64,000 nucleotides of DNA from Cellulomonas fengjieae (GCF_018388465.1 NZ_CP074404.1:2666001-2730000), one strand, 5' to 3'. Positions 33,693-45,333 are shown, counted from the first letter of the stretch. Notes: generated from the sequence alone by a model not told the origin. Translations and numbers: made by a program.

Positions 33693-35969
33693 GTGACCAG
33701 CGAGACGACCCTGCGCTACGACAGCCCGGCGACGGCATGGACGGACGCCCTCCCGCTGGGCAACGGGCGGATCGGCACGATGGTCTTCGGTGGCGTGGCG
33801 CGCGAGCGGTTGCAGGTCAACGACGACACCTGCTGGTCGGGTGCGCCGCGCGCCCGGTCGGCGCCGGACGGGCCGGCGGCGCTGGCCGCCGCACGCGACG
33901 CGCTCGACCGGGACGACGTCCGCGAGGCGGAGCGGCAGGTGCAGCGACTCCAGGGCGGCTTCGTGCAGGCCTACCAGCCGCTGGTCGACCTGTGGCTGGA
34001 CCAGCCCGACGCCACCGCCGACGGCTACTCCCGGTGGCTCCGCCTCGACGAGGCCGTCGCCGGGCAGTCGTGGAGCGGGGGGACGCAGGAGGCGTTCGTC
34101 AGCCGTCCGGCGGGCGTCCTGGTGGTGCACCGCACCTGGAGCGCGGGCCCCGGTGCGCTCGACGTACGCATCACCTCGGAGCACCCGCTCGACGGCGCCG
34201 CAGGCGAGCACGGCCGCTGGTCCGCGACCCTGCGCCTGCCGTCGGACGCGCCGCCGGACTACGTCGCGGGCACGCGGCTGGCCCGCGACCCGCGCCCGGG
34301 TACGAGCCTGACGGCGGCGGTCGCCCTCGAGGTGCGCACCGATGGCGTCGTCACCGCCGGACCGGACGGGCCGCGGCTGCGGGACGCGACCTGGGTGACG
34401 CTGGTGCTGGCCAGCGCGACCGACTACGTCGACGCCACGACCCCGCCGCACGGCGACGCCTACCTGCTGCGCGCGACGGCGGCCGCGTCGGTCGCGGCCG
34501 CCGCGGCCCGGGAGGTGTCCAGCCTGCGCGACGAGCACGTCGCCGACCACGCGCGGCTCTTCGACCGCGTCACCCTGGACCTCGGCACGTCGGACACCGC
34601 CGGGACCCCCACCGACCAGCGGCTGGCCGGTCCGCCCGACCCCGGGCTCGCCGCGCTCGCGTTCCACTACGGGCGGTACCTGATGATCGCCGGGTCCCGC
34701 CCGGGGACGCTGCCGCTCACGCTCCAGGGCATCTGGAACGAGGCCGTCCGGCCGCCGTGGTCGTCCAACTACACGATCAACATCAACACGCAGATGAACT
34801 ACTGGCCCGTCCTGAGCGCCAACCTCGCGGAGTGCCACGAGCCGCTGGTGCGCTGGATGGGAGAGCTGGCCGTGGCGGGCAGCCGCACCGCGACGGAGCT
34901 GTACGGCCTGCGCGGCTGGACCGCGCACCACAACTCCGACGCGTGGGCGTTCGCCGAGCCCGTGGGGGACGGCGCGAGCGACCCGGCCTGGAGCTTCTGG
35001 CCGCTCGGCGGTGCCTGGCTCGCGCGACACCTGGTCGACCAGCACGACTTCACCGGTGAGGCGCTGAGCGCGCGGGACCGGGCAGTGCTGGTCGGCGCCG
35101 CGCGGTTCGTCCTCGACTGGCTGGTGGAGCTCCCGGACGGGTCTCTGGGCACGCGCCCGGCCACCTCCCCGGAGAACTCGTTCATCGCGCCCGACGGCGC
35201 ACCTGCCGCGCTGAGCACGTCCACCACGGCGGACCTGGCGATCGTCCGCGACCTGCTCGAGAACGTCCTGCGGCTGGACGGCACGGACGCCGAGGAGATC
35301 ACGAGCGCTCTCGCGCGGCTGCCCGGGGAACGGGTGACCGCCGACGGGCGGCTCGCGGAGTGGCGCGACGACGTGCCCGAGGCCGAGCCCGAGCACCGGC
35401 ACCAGAGCCACCTGTTCCGCGTCCACCCCGGCACGTCGGTCGACCCCGACCAGGAACCCGCGCTGGCCCGCGCCGCGCTCGCCACCCTGGACGCGCGCGG
35501 CCCCGAGTCCACCGGGTGGTCGCTGGCGTGGCGGCTCAACCTGCGTGCCCGGCTGCGCGATGCCGCGGGGGCGCAGGCCATGGTCGACGCGTTCCTGCGG
35601 CCGGTCGACGAGCACGCGCACGGCGGCGGGGTGTACCGGAACCTGTTCTGCGCCCATCCCCCGTTCCAGATCGACGGGAACTTCGGCCTCACGGCCGGCG
35701 TCGTCGAGCTCCTGCTGCAGTCGCACCGCACCGTCGACGGTGTGCGCGAGCTCCAGCTGCTGCCGACCCTGCCGCCGGCGTGGCCGTCCGGGTCGGTGCG
35801 CGGTCTGCGTGCCCGCGGCGGTGTGACGGTCGACCTCACGTGGGACGAGGGCGTGCTCGTCGCCGCGCGGCTCGTCGCCGACCGGGACGTCCCGGTCCTG
35901 CTTCGAGCCGGCGGCACGACCGAGCGCGTCCACCTCCGCGCCGGTGAGGCGTGGTCGCTCACCCGCTGA
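33693..35969 (+). CDS. Glycoside hydrolase family 95 (alpha-L-fucosidase/alpha-L-galactosidase type)
   Basis: A 758-residue cytoplasmic enzyme (no signal peptide) predicted to remove alpha-L-fucose or alpha-L-galactose from side chains. N-terminal beta domain from LRYDSPATAWTDALPLGNGR; an (alpha/alpha)6 barrel carries Asn363 and Asn365 in TININTQMNYWP, the likely acid Glu494 in ATSPENSFI, and Asp661 in PFQIDGNFGLTAG. These match the catalytic set known for GH95. Start is GTG with GGAG 6 bases ahead. It follows the secreted lyase by 64 bases and would act on imported fragments. Its last 11 bases overlap the convergent gene. Confidence 0.9.
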   Translation: MTSETTLRYDSPATAWTDALPLGNGRIGTMVFGGVARERLQVNDDTCWSGAPRARSAPDGPAALAAARDALDRDDVREAERQVQRLQGGFVQAYQPLVDLWLDQPDATADGYSRWLRLDEAVAGQSWSGGTQEAFVSRPAGVLVVHRTWSAGPGALDVRITSEHPLDGAAGEHGRWSATLRLPSDAPPDYVAGTRLARDPRPGTSLTAAVALEVRTDGVVTAGPDGPRLRDATWVTLVLASATDYVDATTPPHGDAYLLRATAAASVAAAAAREVSSLRDEHVADHARLFDRVTLDLGTSDTAGTPTDQRLAGPPDPGLAALAFHYGRYLMIAGSRPGTLPLTLQGIWNEAVRPPWSSNYTININTQMNYWPVLSANLAECHEPLVRWMGELAVAGSRTATELYGLRGWTAHHNSDAWAFAEPVGDGASDPAWSFWPLGGAWLARHLVDQHDFTGEALSARDRAVLVGAARFVLDWLVELPDGSLGTRPATSPENSFIAPDGAPAALSTSTTADLAIVRDLLENVLRLDGTDAEEITSALARLPGERVTADGRLAEWRDDVPEAEPEHRHQSHLFRVHPGTSVDPDQEPALARAALATLDARGPESTGWSLAWRLNLRARLRDAAGAQAMVDAFLRPVDEHAHGGGVYRNLFCAHPPFQIDGNFGLTAGVVELLLQSHRTVDGVRELQLLPTLPPAWPSGSVRGLRARGGVTVDLTWDEGVLVAARLVADRDVPVLLRAGGTTERVHLRAGEAWSLTR

Positions 35970-36630
35970 CGGCGGTGGGCACGGGCGCACCGGCCGACAC
36001 GGCCACCGTCCGCCGCACGAGGTCCTGGTCCTGGACGGCTTGGGCGAGGACCCAGCCGACCTGCGCACGGGACACCCGCATGCTCGCGACCTGCCCGTCG
36101 GTCGCCGTGGCCGGCGGACCCGACCAGGGCTCGTCGGTGAGGTTGACGGGCTGCACCTCGACCCAGTCCAGCCCGCTGGCCCGCAGCTCGGCACCCTGCC
36201 GCTCGGTGTCGGCGATCTGCGGGCGCAGCAGCAGCCCGAACATGAGCCGCGTGGCCAGCGGCAGCCCCTGGCTGCTGGGGCCGGTGCCGTAGGACGTCTG
36301 CACCACCACGCGCCGCACGCCGTGGCGGCGCATGGCCGCCAGCACCGTCCGCGTGCCCCGCGAACGGATGTCGAGCGGGGTGCCCGACGGCCCGCGCAGG
36401 CGCACCCGGACGGCGCTCTCGCTGATGCCGAGCGCGACCACCACCGCGTCCTGCCCCTGGACGAGCGCGTCCACCAGTGCGGCGTCCGTCGCGTCTCCGT
36501 CGACGCCGCGGACGTCGGGCAACGTGGACGCATGCCGCGACAGCGCGGTGACGTCGTGCCCGCGCGCGACCAGCTCGGCGACGGCGGCACGGCCGGAGCC
36601 GCCCGTCGCCCCGACGACGAGAACCTTCAT
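35959..36630 (-). CDS. NAD(P)-binding SDR-type oxidoreductase (NmrA/YwnB-like)
   Basis: A 223-residue atypical SDR with the nucleotide motif GATGGSGRAAV at 7-17 and a VVVQTSYGTG segment near 105. No classical YxxxK is evident, as in NAD(P)-sensing or flavin-reductase-like members. Substrate is unknown. The ATG at 36630 has GAGGGAG upstream. It is divergent from an AraC-type regulator, and similar pairs are usually controlled by that regulator. Confidence 0.82.
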   Translation of the reverse strand: MKVLVVGATGGSGRAAVAELVARGHDVTALSRHASTLPDVRGVDGDATDAALVDALVQGQDAVVVALGISESAVRVRLRGPSGTPLDIRSRGTRTVLAAMRRHGVRRVVVQTSYGTGPSSQGLPLATRLMFGLLLRPQIADTERQGAELRASGLDWVEVQPVNLTDEPWSGPPATATDGQVASMRVSRAQVGWVLAQAVQDQDLVRRTVAVSAGAPVPTAVSG

Positions 36631-36734
36631 GATCTGTCTCCCTCTGTGCTGCACCGGGGTTGGTGTGGTCCCAGCCCATCAGCGGGAGCGGTGGACGGTC
36701 TATGATGCAGCGTCGCGGTTTCATGGCAGATCAT
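36629..36734. promoter_or_regulatory. SDR/AraC divergent promoter with distant inverted repeat
   Basis: ATGATCTGTC at 36629-36638 and its near-complement GGCAGATCAT at 36725-36734 (one mismatch) frame the intergenic space, one overlapping the SDR start codon and the other 14 bases ahead of the AraC gene start. TATGAT at 36701-36706 is a good -10 element for the AraC-type gene. Confidence 0.4.
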
Positions 36735-36748
36735 CCACGGAGGACTCG

Positions 36749-37705
36749 ATGTCGACGCTCATCGTGGACCCGCCGTGGTTGTCCGTGGATCCGGTCGGCG
36801 AGGCCCTGCACCACCTGCGCGTCACCGGGCTCTTCTACTGCCGCACCGAGGCGGACGGTCCCTGGGCGGTCGACATGCCCGCCTTCGGCGAGTGCGTGAG
36901 CTTCCATGTGGTCACCGTCGGCGAGGCATGGGTGGAGGTCGGGGGCGCGCCGCCGGTGCGCCTGGTGCCGGGCGACCTCGCGCTCGTCCCGCACGGGCGT
37001 GGCCACCTGCTGCGCAGCGCACCGGGTGTGCCCTCGCTCGGACGGGTGGACGAGCTGCCGCAGGAGTACCTCAGCGAGCACTACTCGGTGCTGCGGCACG
37101 CCGGCACCGGCCCCCGGGCCGAGCTGATCTGCGGCGTCCTCTCGGTGGAGGGCTCCGCCTCGCGGCTGCTGCTCGACCTGCTGCCCTCCGTGGTGCACGT
37201 CGACCGCTCGAGCTCCGGGACCCTGCTGGCAGGCACGCTCGCGCTCATGGCGGGCGAGCTCGCGCAGGCCCGTCCCGGCGGCGAGGCGGTCACCACCCGG
37301 CTGGCGGACATCCTGGTCATCCAGTCGATCCGGGCGTGGCTGGACGCCCAGCAGCTCACCACCGGCTGGCTGGGTGCCCTGCGCGACCCGCAGATCGGCG
37401 CCGCGATCACCGCGGTGCACCGCGAGCCCGGCCGGCCGTGGACCGTCGCGGCGATGGCGCGCGAGGCGGCGATGTCGCGGTCGGCGTTCTCCGCACGGTT
37501 CACGCAGGTCGTCGGCGAGCCGGCGATGCAGTACGTCACCCGCTTCCGCATGCACGTCGCGGCGGACCGGCTGGGCACGGGACGGACCGTCCGGGAGGTC
37601 GCCTCCGCGCTCGGGTACGACTCCGAGGCCGCGTTCAGCCGTGCGTACAAGCGTGAGATCGGCCTCTCCCCCGGGCGGACCCGCCGTCCGCAGATCGACT
37701 CCTGA
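36749..37705 (+). CDS. AraC-family transcriptional regulator with cupin domain
   Basis: A 318-residue regulator. A cupin (Cupin_6) domain covers about 10-190 (DMPAFGECVSFHVVTVGEAW, later VPGDLALVPHGRGHLL). The two AraC helix-turn-helices cover about 220-318 (WTVAAMAREAAMSRSAFSARF, then VREVASALGYDSEAAFSRAY). The ATG has GGAGGA 4-9 bases ahead. It probably controls the divergent oxidoreductase gene in response to a small ligand. Confidence 0.9.
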   Translation: MSTLIVDPPWLSVDPVGEALHHLRVTGLFYCRTEADGPWAVDMPAFGECVSFHVVTVGEAWVEVGGAPPVRLVPGDLALVPHGRGHLLRSAPGVPSLGRVDELPQEYLSEHYSVLRHAGTGPRAELICGVLSVEGSASRLLLDLLPSVVHVDRSSSGTLLAGTLALMAGELAQARPGGEAVTTRLADILVIQSIRAWLDAQQLTTGWLGALRDPQIGAAITAVHREPGRPWTVAAMAREAAMSRSAFSARFTQVVGEPAMQYVTRFRMHVAADRLGTGRTVREVASALGYDSEAAFSRAYKREIGLSPGRTRRPQIDS

Positions 37706-37747
37706 ACCGGTCGTAGATCGTCCGGAACCGGCTCTACCGTCGCCCTC

Positions 37748-38335
37748 ATGACGACGACCGAACCCTGGTACACCCCAATTGCGGCCACCGAGGTCGAGCA
37801 CCTCGTTGGCTCCCTGGACCTGCTGCGCACCACGTTCCGCTGGAAGGCGGACGACCTCGACAGCGCCGGACTGGCCCATCGCATCGGCTCCTCGTCCCTC
37901 ACCCTCGGCGGGCTGCTCAAGCACCTCGCCGCGGTGGAGGACACGACCTTCACGTGGAAGCTCGCGGGCCGGCACCCCGGCCCGATGTGGCGGCCCGAGA
38001 CCTGGGGCGACACGGGCGCCGAGCTGCTCACGGCGGGCGACGACACGCCGGAACAGCTCTATGCGACGTGGGACGAGGCGGTCGCCCGCTCCCGCGACCG
38101 GCTCGAGGCGGCCCTGTCCGGCGGCGGCCTCGACCAGCTCGTGGAGGACAGTGACGACGCCGGAAACCACGTGAACCTGCGCCGGCTGCTGCTCGACCTC
38201 ATCCAGGAGTACGGCCGCCACACCGGGCACGCCGACCTGCTCCGCGAGGACGTCGACGGGCGCGTCGGCGAGGACCCGCCGAGCGGATGGCGTCCGGCCG
38301 TCGGCGCGCGCCTCACGTGGATCCGGGACTCCTGA
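37748..38335 (+). CDS. DinB/DUF664 family protein
   Basis: A 195-residue four-helix-bundle protein of the DinB/DUF664 (mycothiol- or bacillithiol-dependent) superfamily: EVEHLVGSLDLLRTTFRWKA at the start, LGGLLKHLAAVEDTTFTWKL near 56, and a C-terminal LLLDLIQEYGRHTGHADLLRE with metal-type histidines (His near 62, 157 and 160). Some relatives are mycothiol-dependent transferases or isomerases; the activity here is unknown. It overlaps the convergent WYL regulator by 23 bases. Confidence 0.85.
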   Translation: MTTTEPWYTPIAATEVEHLVGSLDLLRTTFRWKADDLDSAGLAHRIGSSSLTLGGLLKHLAAVEDTTFTWKLAGRHPGPMWRPETWGDTGAELLTAGDDTPEQLYATWDEAVARSRDRLEAALSGGGLDQLVEDSDDAGNHVNLRRLLLDLIQEYGRHTGHADLLREDVDGRVGEDPPSGWRPAVGARLTWIRDS

Positions 38336-39299
38336 GTCGGGGTGGTGCCTCGGTCGCCGCGAGCATGTGGCGGCCGAGCGAGCGCACCGTCGCGTGCAGC
38401 TCGGGGCCGCCCACGACCCGGATCGGCACCGGCACGGCCGCCAGACGCTCGGCGATCCAGTACGGGTTGCTCGTCGTGCCCACCAGTCGGCACGACGAGC
38501 CGTCCACCGCCTCGAGCCGGCCCAGGTCAGGAGGCAGCCACGCCCGCGCCCGGTGCGCCGGTGCGCGGACCTCGACGACCACCTCGAACTCCCAGCCCTG
38601 CGCCAGGTGCGCCTCGAGCTCGGCCACGGGGTCCAGGCCGGCGGGCAGGCTGAACGTCTCCGCCCGGGGCTCGACGCCTCCGATCCGGTCGACGCGGAAG
38701 GCGCGACGCGCCTGCGCGCCGTGCGAGTAGCACAGCAGGTACCAGCGGCCGTGCCGGACGACGACCGCCCACGGGTCGACGACCGCCTCCCACGCGTTCC
38801 CGTTCTCGGACCGGTAGGCCAGCCGCACCCGTCGGTGCGCCGCCCGGGCCTGCACGAGGGCCGCCGCAGTGGCCGGGTCCGGCCGCAGGGCGTCGGGCCC
38901 CGGTGCAGGCGCCGTGCCGTGACGCACCGCCCGCACGGGCGCGGCCACCGACTCGGGCAACGACCGGACGACCTTGCCGAGGGCGCTGCCCACGGGAGTG
39001 CCCACGTCGTCGGCGTCATGGTGGCCGTCCAGCGCGGCCATGACGAGCGCCAACGCCTCCGCGGCCGTGAAGACCACGGGCGGCGGGCGCAGACCGCGAC
39101 CGACCCGGTAGCCGCCGTACGGTCCACGCACGGAGTCGATGGGGATCTCCGCCTCGCGCAGGATGGCCACGTAGCGCCGGGCAGCCCGCTCCGAGACGCC
39201 GAGCCGCTCCGCCAGGCGCTCCGCGGTGATCCCGGGGCTGTCCTGGATGAGCTCGAGAGCGGTCAGCGCCCGAGCCGTCGGACTGCGGTCCCCCGCCAT
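38313..39299 (-). CDS. WYL-domain transcriptional regulator
   Basis: A 328-residue regulator with an N-terminal winged helix (RLAERLGVSERAARRYVAIL, about 28-47), the GPYGGYRVGRGLRPPP linker and a WYL domain at about 150-220 (PWAVVVRHGRWYLLCYSHGA). It is divergent from the Met/Cys-rich protein gene at 39456 across 156 bases. The ATG at 39299 is preferred; an in-frame upstream ATG would add about 28 low-quality residues. The target is not known. Confidence 0.87.
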   Translation of the reverse strand: MAGDRSPTARALTALELIQDSPGITAERLAERLGVSERAARRYVAILREAEIPIDSVRGPYGGYRVGRGLRPPPVVFTAAEALALVMAALDGHHDADDVGTPVGSALGKVVRSLPESVAAPVRAVRHGTAPAPGPDALRPDPATAAALVQARAAHRRVRLAYRSENGNAWEAVVDPWAVVVRHGRWYLLCYSHGAQARRAFRVDRIGGVEPRAETFSLPAGLDPVAELEAHLAQGWEFEVVVEVRAPAHRARAWLPPDLGRLEAVDGSSCRLVGTTSNPYWIAERLAAVPVPIRVVGGPELHATVRSLGRHMLAATEAPPRLRSPGST

Positions 39300-39455
39300 G
39301 GCTCCCCCCGCATCCGGACGCGGACCGTCCGCGACGGACCCTACGAGGGTCCGGGCCGGGAGGGAACGGCCGCCACCCGCCATGGCGTGTCCGCTCCTGC
39401 CCGGCGTAACGTCGCTCGCGCCAGGTCCAGCAGACAGCGACGGAGGGGCGAGCCC

Positions 39456-39860
39456 ATGAGCATGATGGCGGACATGATGAAGTCGATGCCGACGCCGACG
39501 GCGGGTATGGACATGTCGATGATGCAGGAGTGCATCGAGGCGTGCTCCGCGGCCGCGATGTCGGCCACGATGTGCGCCGATGCCGACGCCGCTGAGGGCA
39601 TGGGGCGCTGCGCGTCCCTGTGTACGAACACCGCCGACGTCGCCACGACGATGATGCGGATGATGATGCGCCCCGCCGGCTACGACATGGGCGTGATGAC
39701 CTCGATGATGACGGCGTGCATGACGATGGGCGAGGCCTGCGCCGCCGAGTGCGCGATGCACGCCGACATGTCCGAGCACTGCCGCATCTGCGCCTCGGCG
39801 TGCACCGCGATGGTCGAGGCCTGCCGGTCGGCGATGTCCTCGATGCAGACCGCTAGCTGA
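39456..39860 (+). CDS. Met- and Cys-rich four-helix-bundle protein (Csp/DUF326-like copper-binding)
   Basis: A 134-residue protein with 12 cysteines in helical CxxxC spacings (ECIEAC, CASLC, ACMTMGEACAAEC, CRIC, VEAC) matching the copper storage protein/DUF326 fold, in which cysteines line the inside of a four-helix bundle and hold many Cu(I) ions. It also carries about 29 methionines (22%), with MM and MMM clusters such as TTMMRMMMRP, far beyond usual members. There is no signal peptide, so it is likely cytosolic. The ATG has GGAGGGG ahead. The small gene at 39853 overlaps its 3' end. Confidence 0.85.
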   Translation: MSMMADMMKSMPTPTAGMDMSMMQECIEACSAAAMSATMCADADAAEGMGRCASLCTNTADVATTMMRMMMRPAGYDMGVMTSMMTACMTMGEACAAECAMHADMSEHCRICASACTAMVEACRSAMSSMQTAS

Positions 39861-40107
39861 CCACCGGCCGGGCGGAGTACCAGGCGGGCCCCAGCGCCAC
39901 CACCTCGGCGACCAGGTGGACGGCGACGGGTTCGCCGACGGCGGGTGCCGCCCGGGTCGCCAGCACGGCCACGGTGCCGCCCAGCAGGGCGACGGTGATC
40001 GTGTCGGCGTCCCGGGCGGCGACGAGCCCGTCGCGCCAGGCGCTCGGCGAGGCGGTCGCCACGGCCTCCTGGATCGGCAGCAGGTCGATACGGGTGCGGT
40101 TCAGCAC
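39853..40107 (-). CDS. Small hypothetical protein, 84 residues
   Basis: I do not recognise this protein. GTG at 40107 has GGAG 7 bases ahead, which supports it as real. The sequence (PIQEAVATASPSAWRDGLVA, later ADTITVALLGGTVAVLA and LVAEVVALGPAWYS) looks like a compact alpha/beta protein without a signal peptide. It overlaps the convergent copper-type gene by 8 bases. Confidence 0.5.
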   Translation of the reverse strand: MLNRTRIDLLPIQEAVATASPSAWRDGLVAARDADTITVALLGGTVAVLATRAAPAVGEPVAVHLVAEVVALGPAWYSARPVVS

Positions 40108-40276
40108 GGGAGTGCTCCATCGGTTCGTCAGGCGTTGTCGGTGTGTGCGCCGCACGCAGAGGTACGGCGGGTCAGGTCCCGACCCGGACCAGGCGGCACG
40201 CCTGCGGGGAGCTCGTCAGAGCTGAGGGGACCGCGACGACGGGGTCGTCAGCGACACATTCGACACAGACACCGGC

Positions 40277-40297
40277 GCGTCGACGGGACGTCGACGC
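40277..40297. terminator. 8-bp hairpin downstream of the DUF255 gene
   Basis: GCGTCGAC (40277-40284) and GTCGACGC (40290-40297) pair perfectly around 5 bases, 57 bases beyond the DUF255 stop on the minus strand. The rest of 40108-40353 holds nothing I can name. Confidence 0.4.
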
Positions 40298-40353
40298 AGG
40301 GCACGGTGCTGACGATGGGCATGCCACGAGTCTGAGCACCGGTCCACATGCTG

Positions 40354-42453
<2,100 letters not shown>

Positions 42454-42504
42454 GAACCCAGCGTCCGCCGGAACGCGCTCCGGTGCGACCGCACGCGGCC
42501 CGGC

Positions 42505-45333
42505 TCACTCCAGGGCGACCTCCGCCAGCACCTCGATGATGTGCTTGTACGGCTTGCCCGTGGCCCGGGTCATCCCGAGCTCGCACGTCCGGTTGCACGA
42601 GGCGTGCTCCTCGGCGTCGCCCGCGAGGACGTCGGCGGCCTCCCCCGCGGTGGCCGACGCCGTGAGCTCGGGGTGCAGCATGCCGCGGTCGCCCGCGTAG
42701 CCGCAGCATCCCCAGCGCTCGGCGACCTGCACCTCCTCGGCGACCGCGGAGGCCACCAGCTCGAGCGCCTCGTTGATGCCCATGCGGGTGGTCGAGCACG
42801 TCGGGTGCAGCGCGAGCGACGCCTTCTTGGCGTACGTGCCCAGGTGGGGCACCACGCGGGTCGCGACGAACGCGACGGCGTCCATCACCACGAGCGGCGC
42901 GCCGCCGTCCTTCGTCGAGCCCTTGGCGACCGCTTGGAGCAGGCCCTCGGTGCAGGACGCCGCGTCGCAGACGATCGGCAGGGCGCCGTCGCGGGTCGCG
43001 TCCCGCAGCGCGGCGAGCGTGCGGTCGCGCATCGTCTTCTCCCCGGCGGTCATGCCCTTGGACGACCACGGCGTGCCGCAGCACAGCCCGTCGATCCCCT
43101 CGGGGACCAGCAGGGCCACCCCGGCCTTGGCGCACAGCTCCTCGAACGAGGCCTGGACGCCGGGCGAGCCGTCGACCGGGCCGAACATCGACTGCACGCA
43201 CGCCGGGAAGTAGACCGCTTCGGGCTCGGTCGTCGGTGCGGGCCGGGCACGTCGCGGCCCACCGCCGGGCAGCTCCGCGGAGTACAGCGGCACGTTGTCC
43301 GTGCCGAGAGCCGCCCGCGCCAGGTGGTCGGGCGGCAGGACCAGCGGCGTGGGCACCACCTTGAGGGTGCTGAGCGCGGCGCCGGCCACGCGGGTGGTGC
43401 CCGCCCAGTGCTTCGCCGCCACCCCCCAGACGGCCTTCGGGACGGGTGCCGCGTTCTGCGCCCGCAGCTTCTTGATCATGACGCCGGTGTCGATGCCGAC
43501 CGGGCAGGCGGTCTTGCACATGCCGTCCACGGCACACGTATGGATGCCGTCGTACTGGTAGTCCTTCTCGAGGGACGCCACGAGAGCGGTGTCCCCCGCG
43601 ATCCGCGCCTGCTCGATCGCGCGGAGCACGACGATCCGCTGGCGCGGCGTCATCGTGATGTTCCGGCTGGGGCAGACCGGCTCGCAGTACCCGCACGTCA
43701 CGCAGCGGTCGATCTCCGGCGCCACGGCGGGCGCGGACTTGATGTTCTGCAGGTGCGCCGTCGGGTCGTCGTCGAGCAGGACACCCGGGTTCAGCATCCC
43801 CCGCGGGTCGACGACCGCCTTGATGCCCCGCATGACGTCGTAGATCTCGTCGCCGTACTGCCGACGCACGTACGGCGCCATGACCCGCCCGGTGCCGTGC
43901 TCGGCCTTGAGCGAGCCCCCCTCGCCGAGCACCAGGTCGACCATGTCCTCGGTGAAGTCGCTGTACCGCTCGAGGTCCGCGGGGTCGGTGAACCCGCTGG
44001 TCAGCATGAAGTGGATGTTGCCGTCCTTCGCGTGCCCGAAGATCACGGCGTCGTGGTAGTCGTACTTGGCGAACAGGTCGATCAGGTCGGTGCACGTGCG
44101 ACCGAGCGCCGGAACCGGCACGACGACGTCCTCCAGGACGGCGGTCGTCCCCGCGGCCCGGGCCCCGGCGACGGCCGCGTACAGCCCCTTGCGCAGGCGC
44201 CAGAGCCGGCTGCGCTCGCGCACCTCGCTGGTGAACCGGGCCGGCGCGGACAGCGGCAGGTCCGCGACCAGGCGCATCCCCACCGCGTGCGCGTCGGCGA
44301 GCCCAGCGGCGTCGTCCGCCTGGTACTCGACGAGCAGCGCGGCGTGGTCACGCACCTCGAGGCCCGCCACCACGGCCGGGCAGCCCGACAGGCCCTGGCC
44401 GACGCGCAGGGACAGCGCGTCCATGAGCTCGACCGTCGCAGCCCCGGTCTCCACCAGGGCGGGCAGGGCGGTGTTCGCGGCCAGGAGGTCGTCGAACACC
44501 AGCAGCGCCGTGGTCACGTCGGTCCGCCGCGGGACCGTGCGGAACACGGCCTCGGCGACGAAGCCGAGTGTCCCCTCGGAGCCGACGATGAGGTGCGCCA
44601 GCATGTCGACCGGCCGGTCGAAGTCGAGCAGCGAGTTCACCCCGTAGCCCATCGTGTTCTTCATCGAGAACTGCTGGCGCACCCGTGCCACGGAGGCGGG
44701 ATCGCGGCGCAAGCGGGTCGCCAGCGTCAGCAGCCCGTCGTGGATCTCCGGCTCGAGGGCACGCAGGCGCTGGTCGGCGTCGAGCTGGCCGGTGTCCAGC
44801 ACCGTGCCGCTCGGCAGCACCACGGTGAGGGACTCGAGGGTCTGGTAGGCGTTCTGGACGGTCCCGCACTCCATGCCCGAGGAGTTGTTGGCCACGACGC
44901 CGCCGATGGTGCAGGCACCCTCCGAGGCCGGGTCCGGGCCGAACTTGCGGCCGTAGGGGGCCAGCCGCGCGTTCAGCGCACGGACCGTGACGCCGGGCTG
45001 CACGCGCACGCGCAGCCCGCCGTCGAGCACCTCGATGTCCTTGAAGTTGCGCCGGACGTCGACCATGATCCCGTCGGTCTGCGCCTGGCCGGACAGGCTC
45101 GTGCCGCCGGAGCGGAACGCCAACGGCACGCCCTGCGCCGCGCTGACCTGCAGGAGCCGCGACACGTCGCCGGCGTCCCGGGCGACCACCAGGGCCGACG
45201 GGATGAGCAGGAAGTGCGACGCGTCGTGGGCGTGGGCGTGCAGGTCGAGCGGACGGGTCCGGACCTGCTCCGGGTCGCCGACGGCGACCCGGAGCGCGTC
45301 CAGGGTGGCCGTGCTGGCGCGGTCGGCGGTCAC
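42505..45333 (-). CDS. FAD- and Fe-S-binding D-lactate dehydrogenase (GlcD-GlcF fusion type)
   Basis: A 942-residue fused oxidoreductase predicted to oxidise D-lactate or a similar 2-hydroxy acid and pass electrons to the respiratory chain. The FAD-binding (PCMH) domain covers about 40-260 (FRSGGTSLSGQAQTDGIMVD, GGVVANNSSGMECG), FAD-oxidase C covers about 260-520 (FGHAKDGNIHFML, GEGGSLKAEHGTGRV), two [4Fe-4S] motifs lie near 556 and 620 (CVTCGYCEPVCPS, CAVDGMCKTACPV), and CCG domains near 740-900 (LCCGTPWSSKG, CCGYAGDRGM). GTG at 45333 overlaps the permease stop as GTGA; the two form a lactate uptake and oxidation operon. Confidence 0.88.
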   Translation of the reverse strand: MTADRASTATLDALRVAVGDPEQVRTRPLDLHAHAHDASHFLLIPSALVVARDAGDVSRLLQVSAAQGVPLAFRSGGTSLSGQAQTDGIMVDVRRNFKDIEVLDGGLRVRVQPGVTVRALNARLAPYGRKFGPDPASEGACTIGGVVANNSSGMECGTVQNAYQTLESLTVVLPSGTVLDTGQLDADQRLRALEPEIHDGLLTLATRLRRDPASVARVRQQFSMKNTMGYGVNSLLDFDRPVDMLAHLIVGSEGTLGFVAEAVFRTVPRRTDVTTALLVFDDLLAANTALPALVETGAATVELMDALSLRVGQGLSGCPAVVAGLEVRDHAALLVEYQADDAAGLADAHAVGMRLVADLPLSAPARFTSEVRERSRLWRLRKGLYAAVAGARAAGTTAVLEDVVVPVPALGRTCTDLIDLFAKYDYHDAVIFGHAKDGNIHFMLTSGFTDPADLERYSDFTEDMVDLVLGEGGSLKAEHGTGRVMAPYVRRQYGDEIYDVMRGIKAVVDPRGMLNPGVLLDDDPTAHLQNIKSAPAVAPEIDRCVTCGYCEPVCPSRNITMTPRQRIVVLRAIEQARIAGDTALVASLEKDYQYDGIHTCAVDGMCKTACPVGIDTGVMIKKLRAQNAAPVPKAVWGVAAKHWAGTTRVAGAALSTLKVVPTPLVLPPDHLARAALGTDNVPLYSAELPGGGPRRARPAPTTEPEAVYFPACVQSMFGPVDGSPGVQASFEELCAKAGVALLVPEGIDGLCCGTPWSSKGMTAGEKTMRDRTLAALRDATRDGALPIVCDAASCTEGLLQAVAKGSTKDGGAPLVVMDAVAFVATRVVPHLGTYAKKASLALHPTCSTTRMGINEALELVASAVAEEVQVAERWGCCGYAGDRGMLHPELTASATAGEAADVLAGDAEEHASCNRTCELGMTRATGKPYKHIIEVLAEVALE

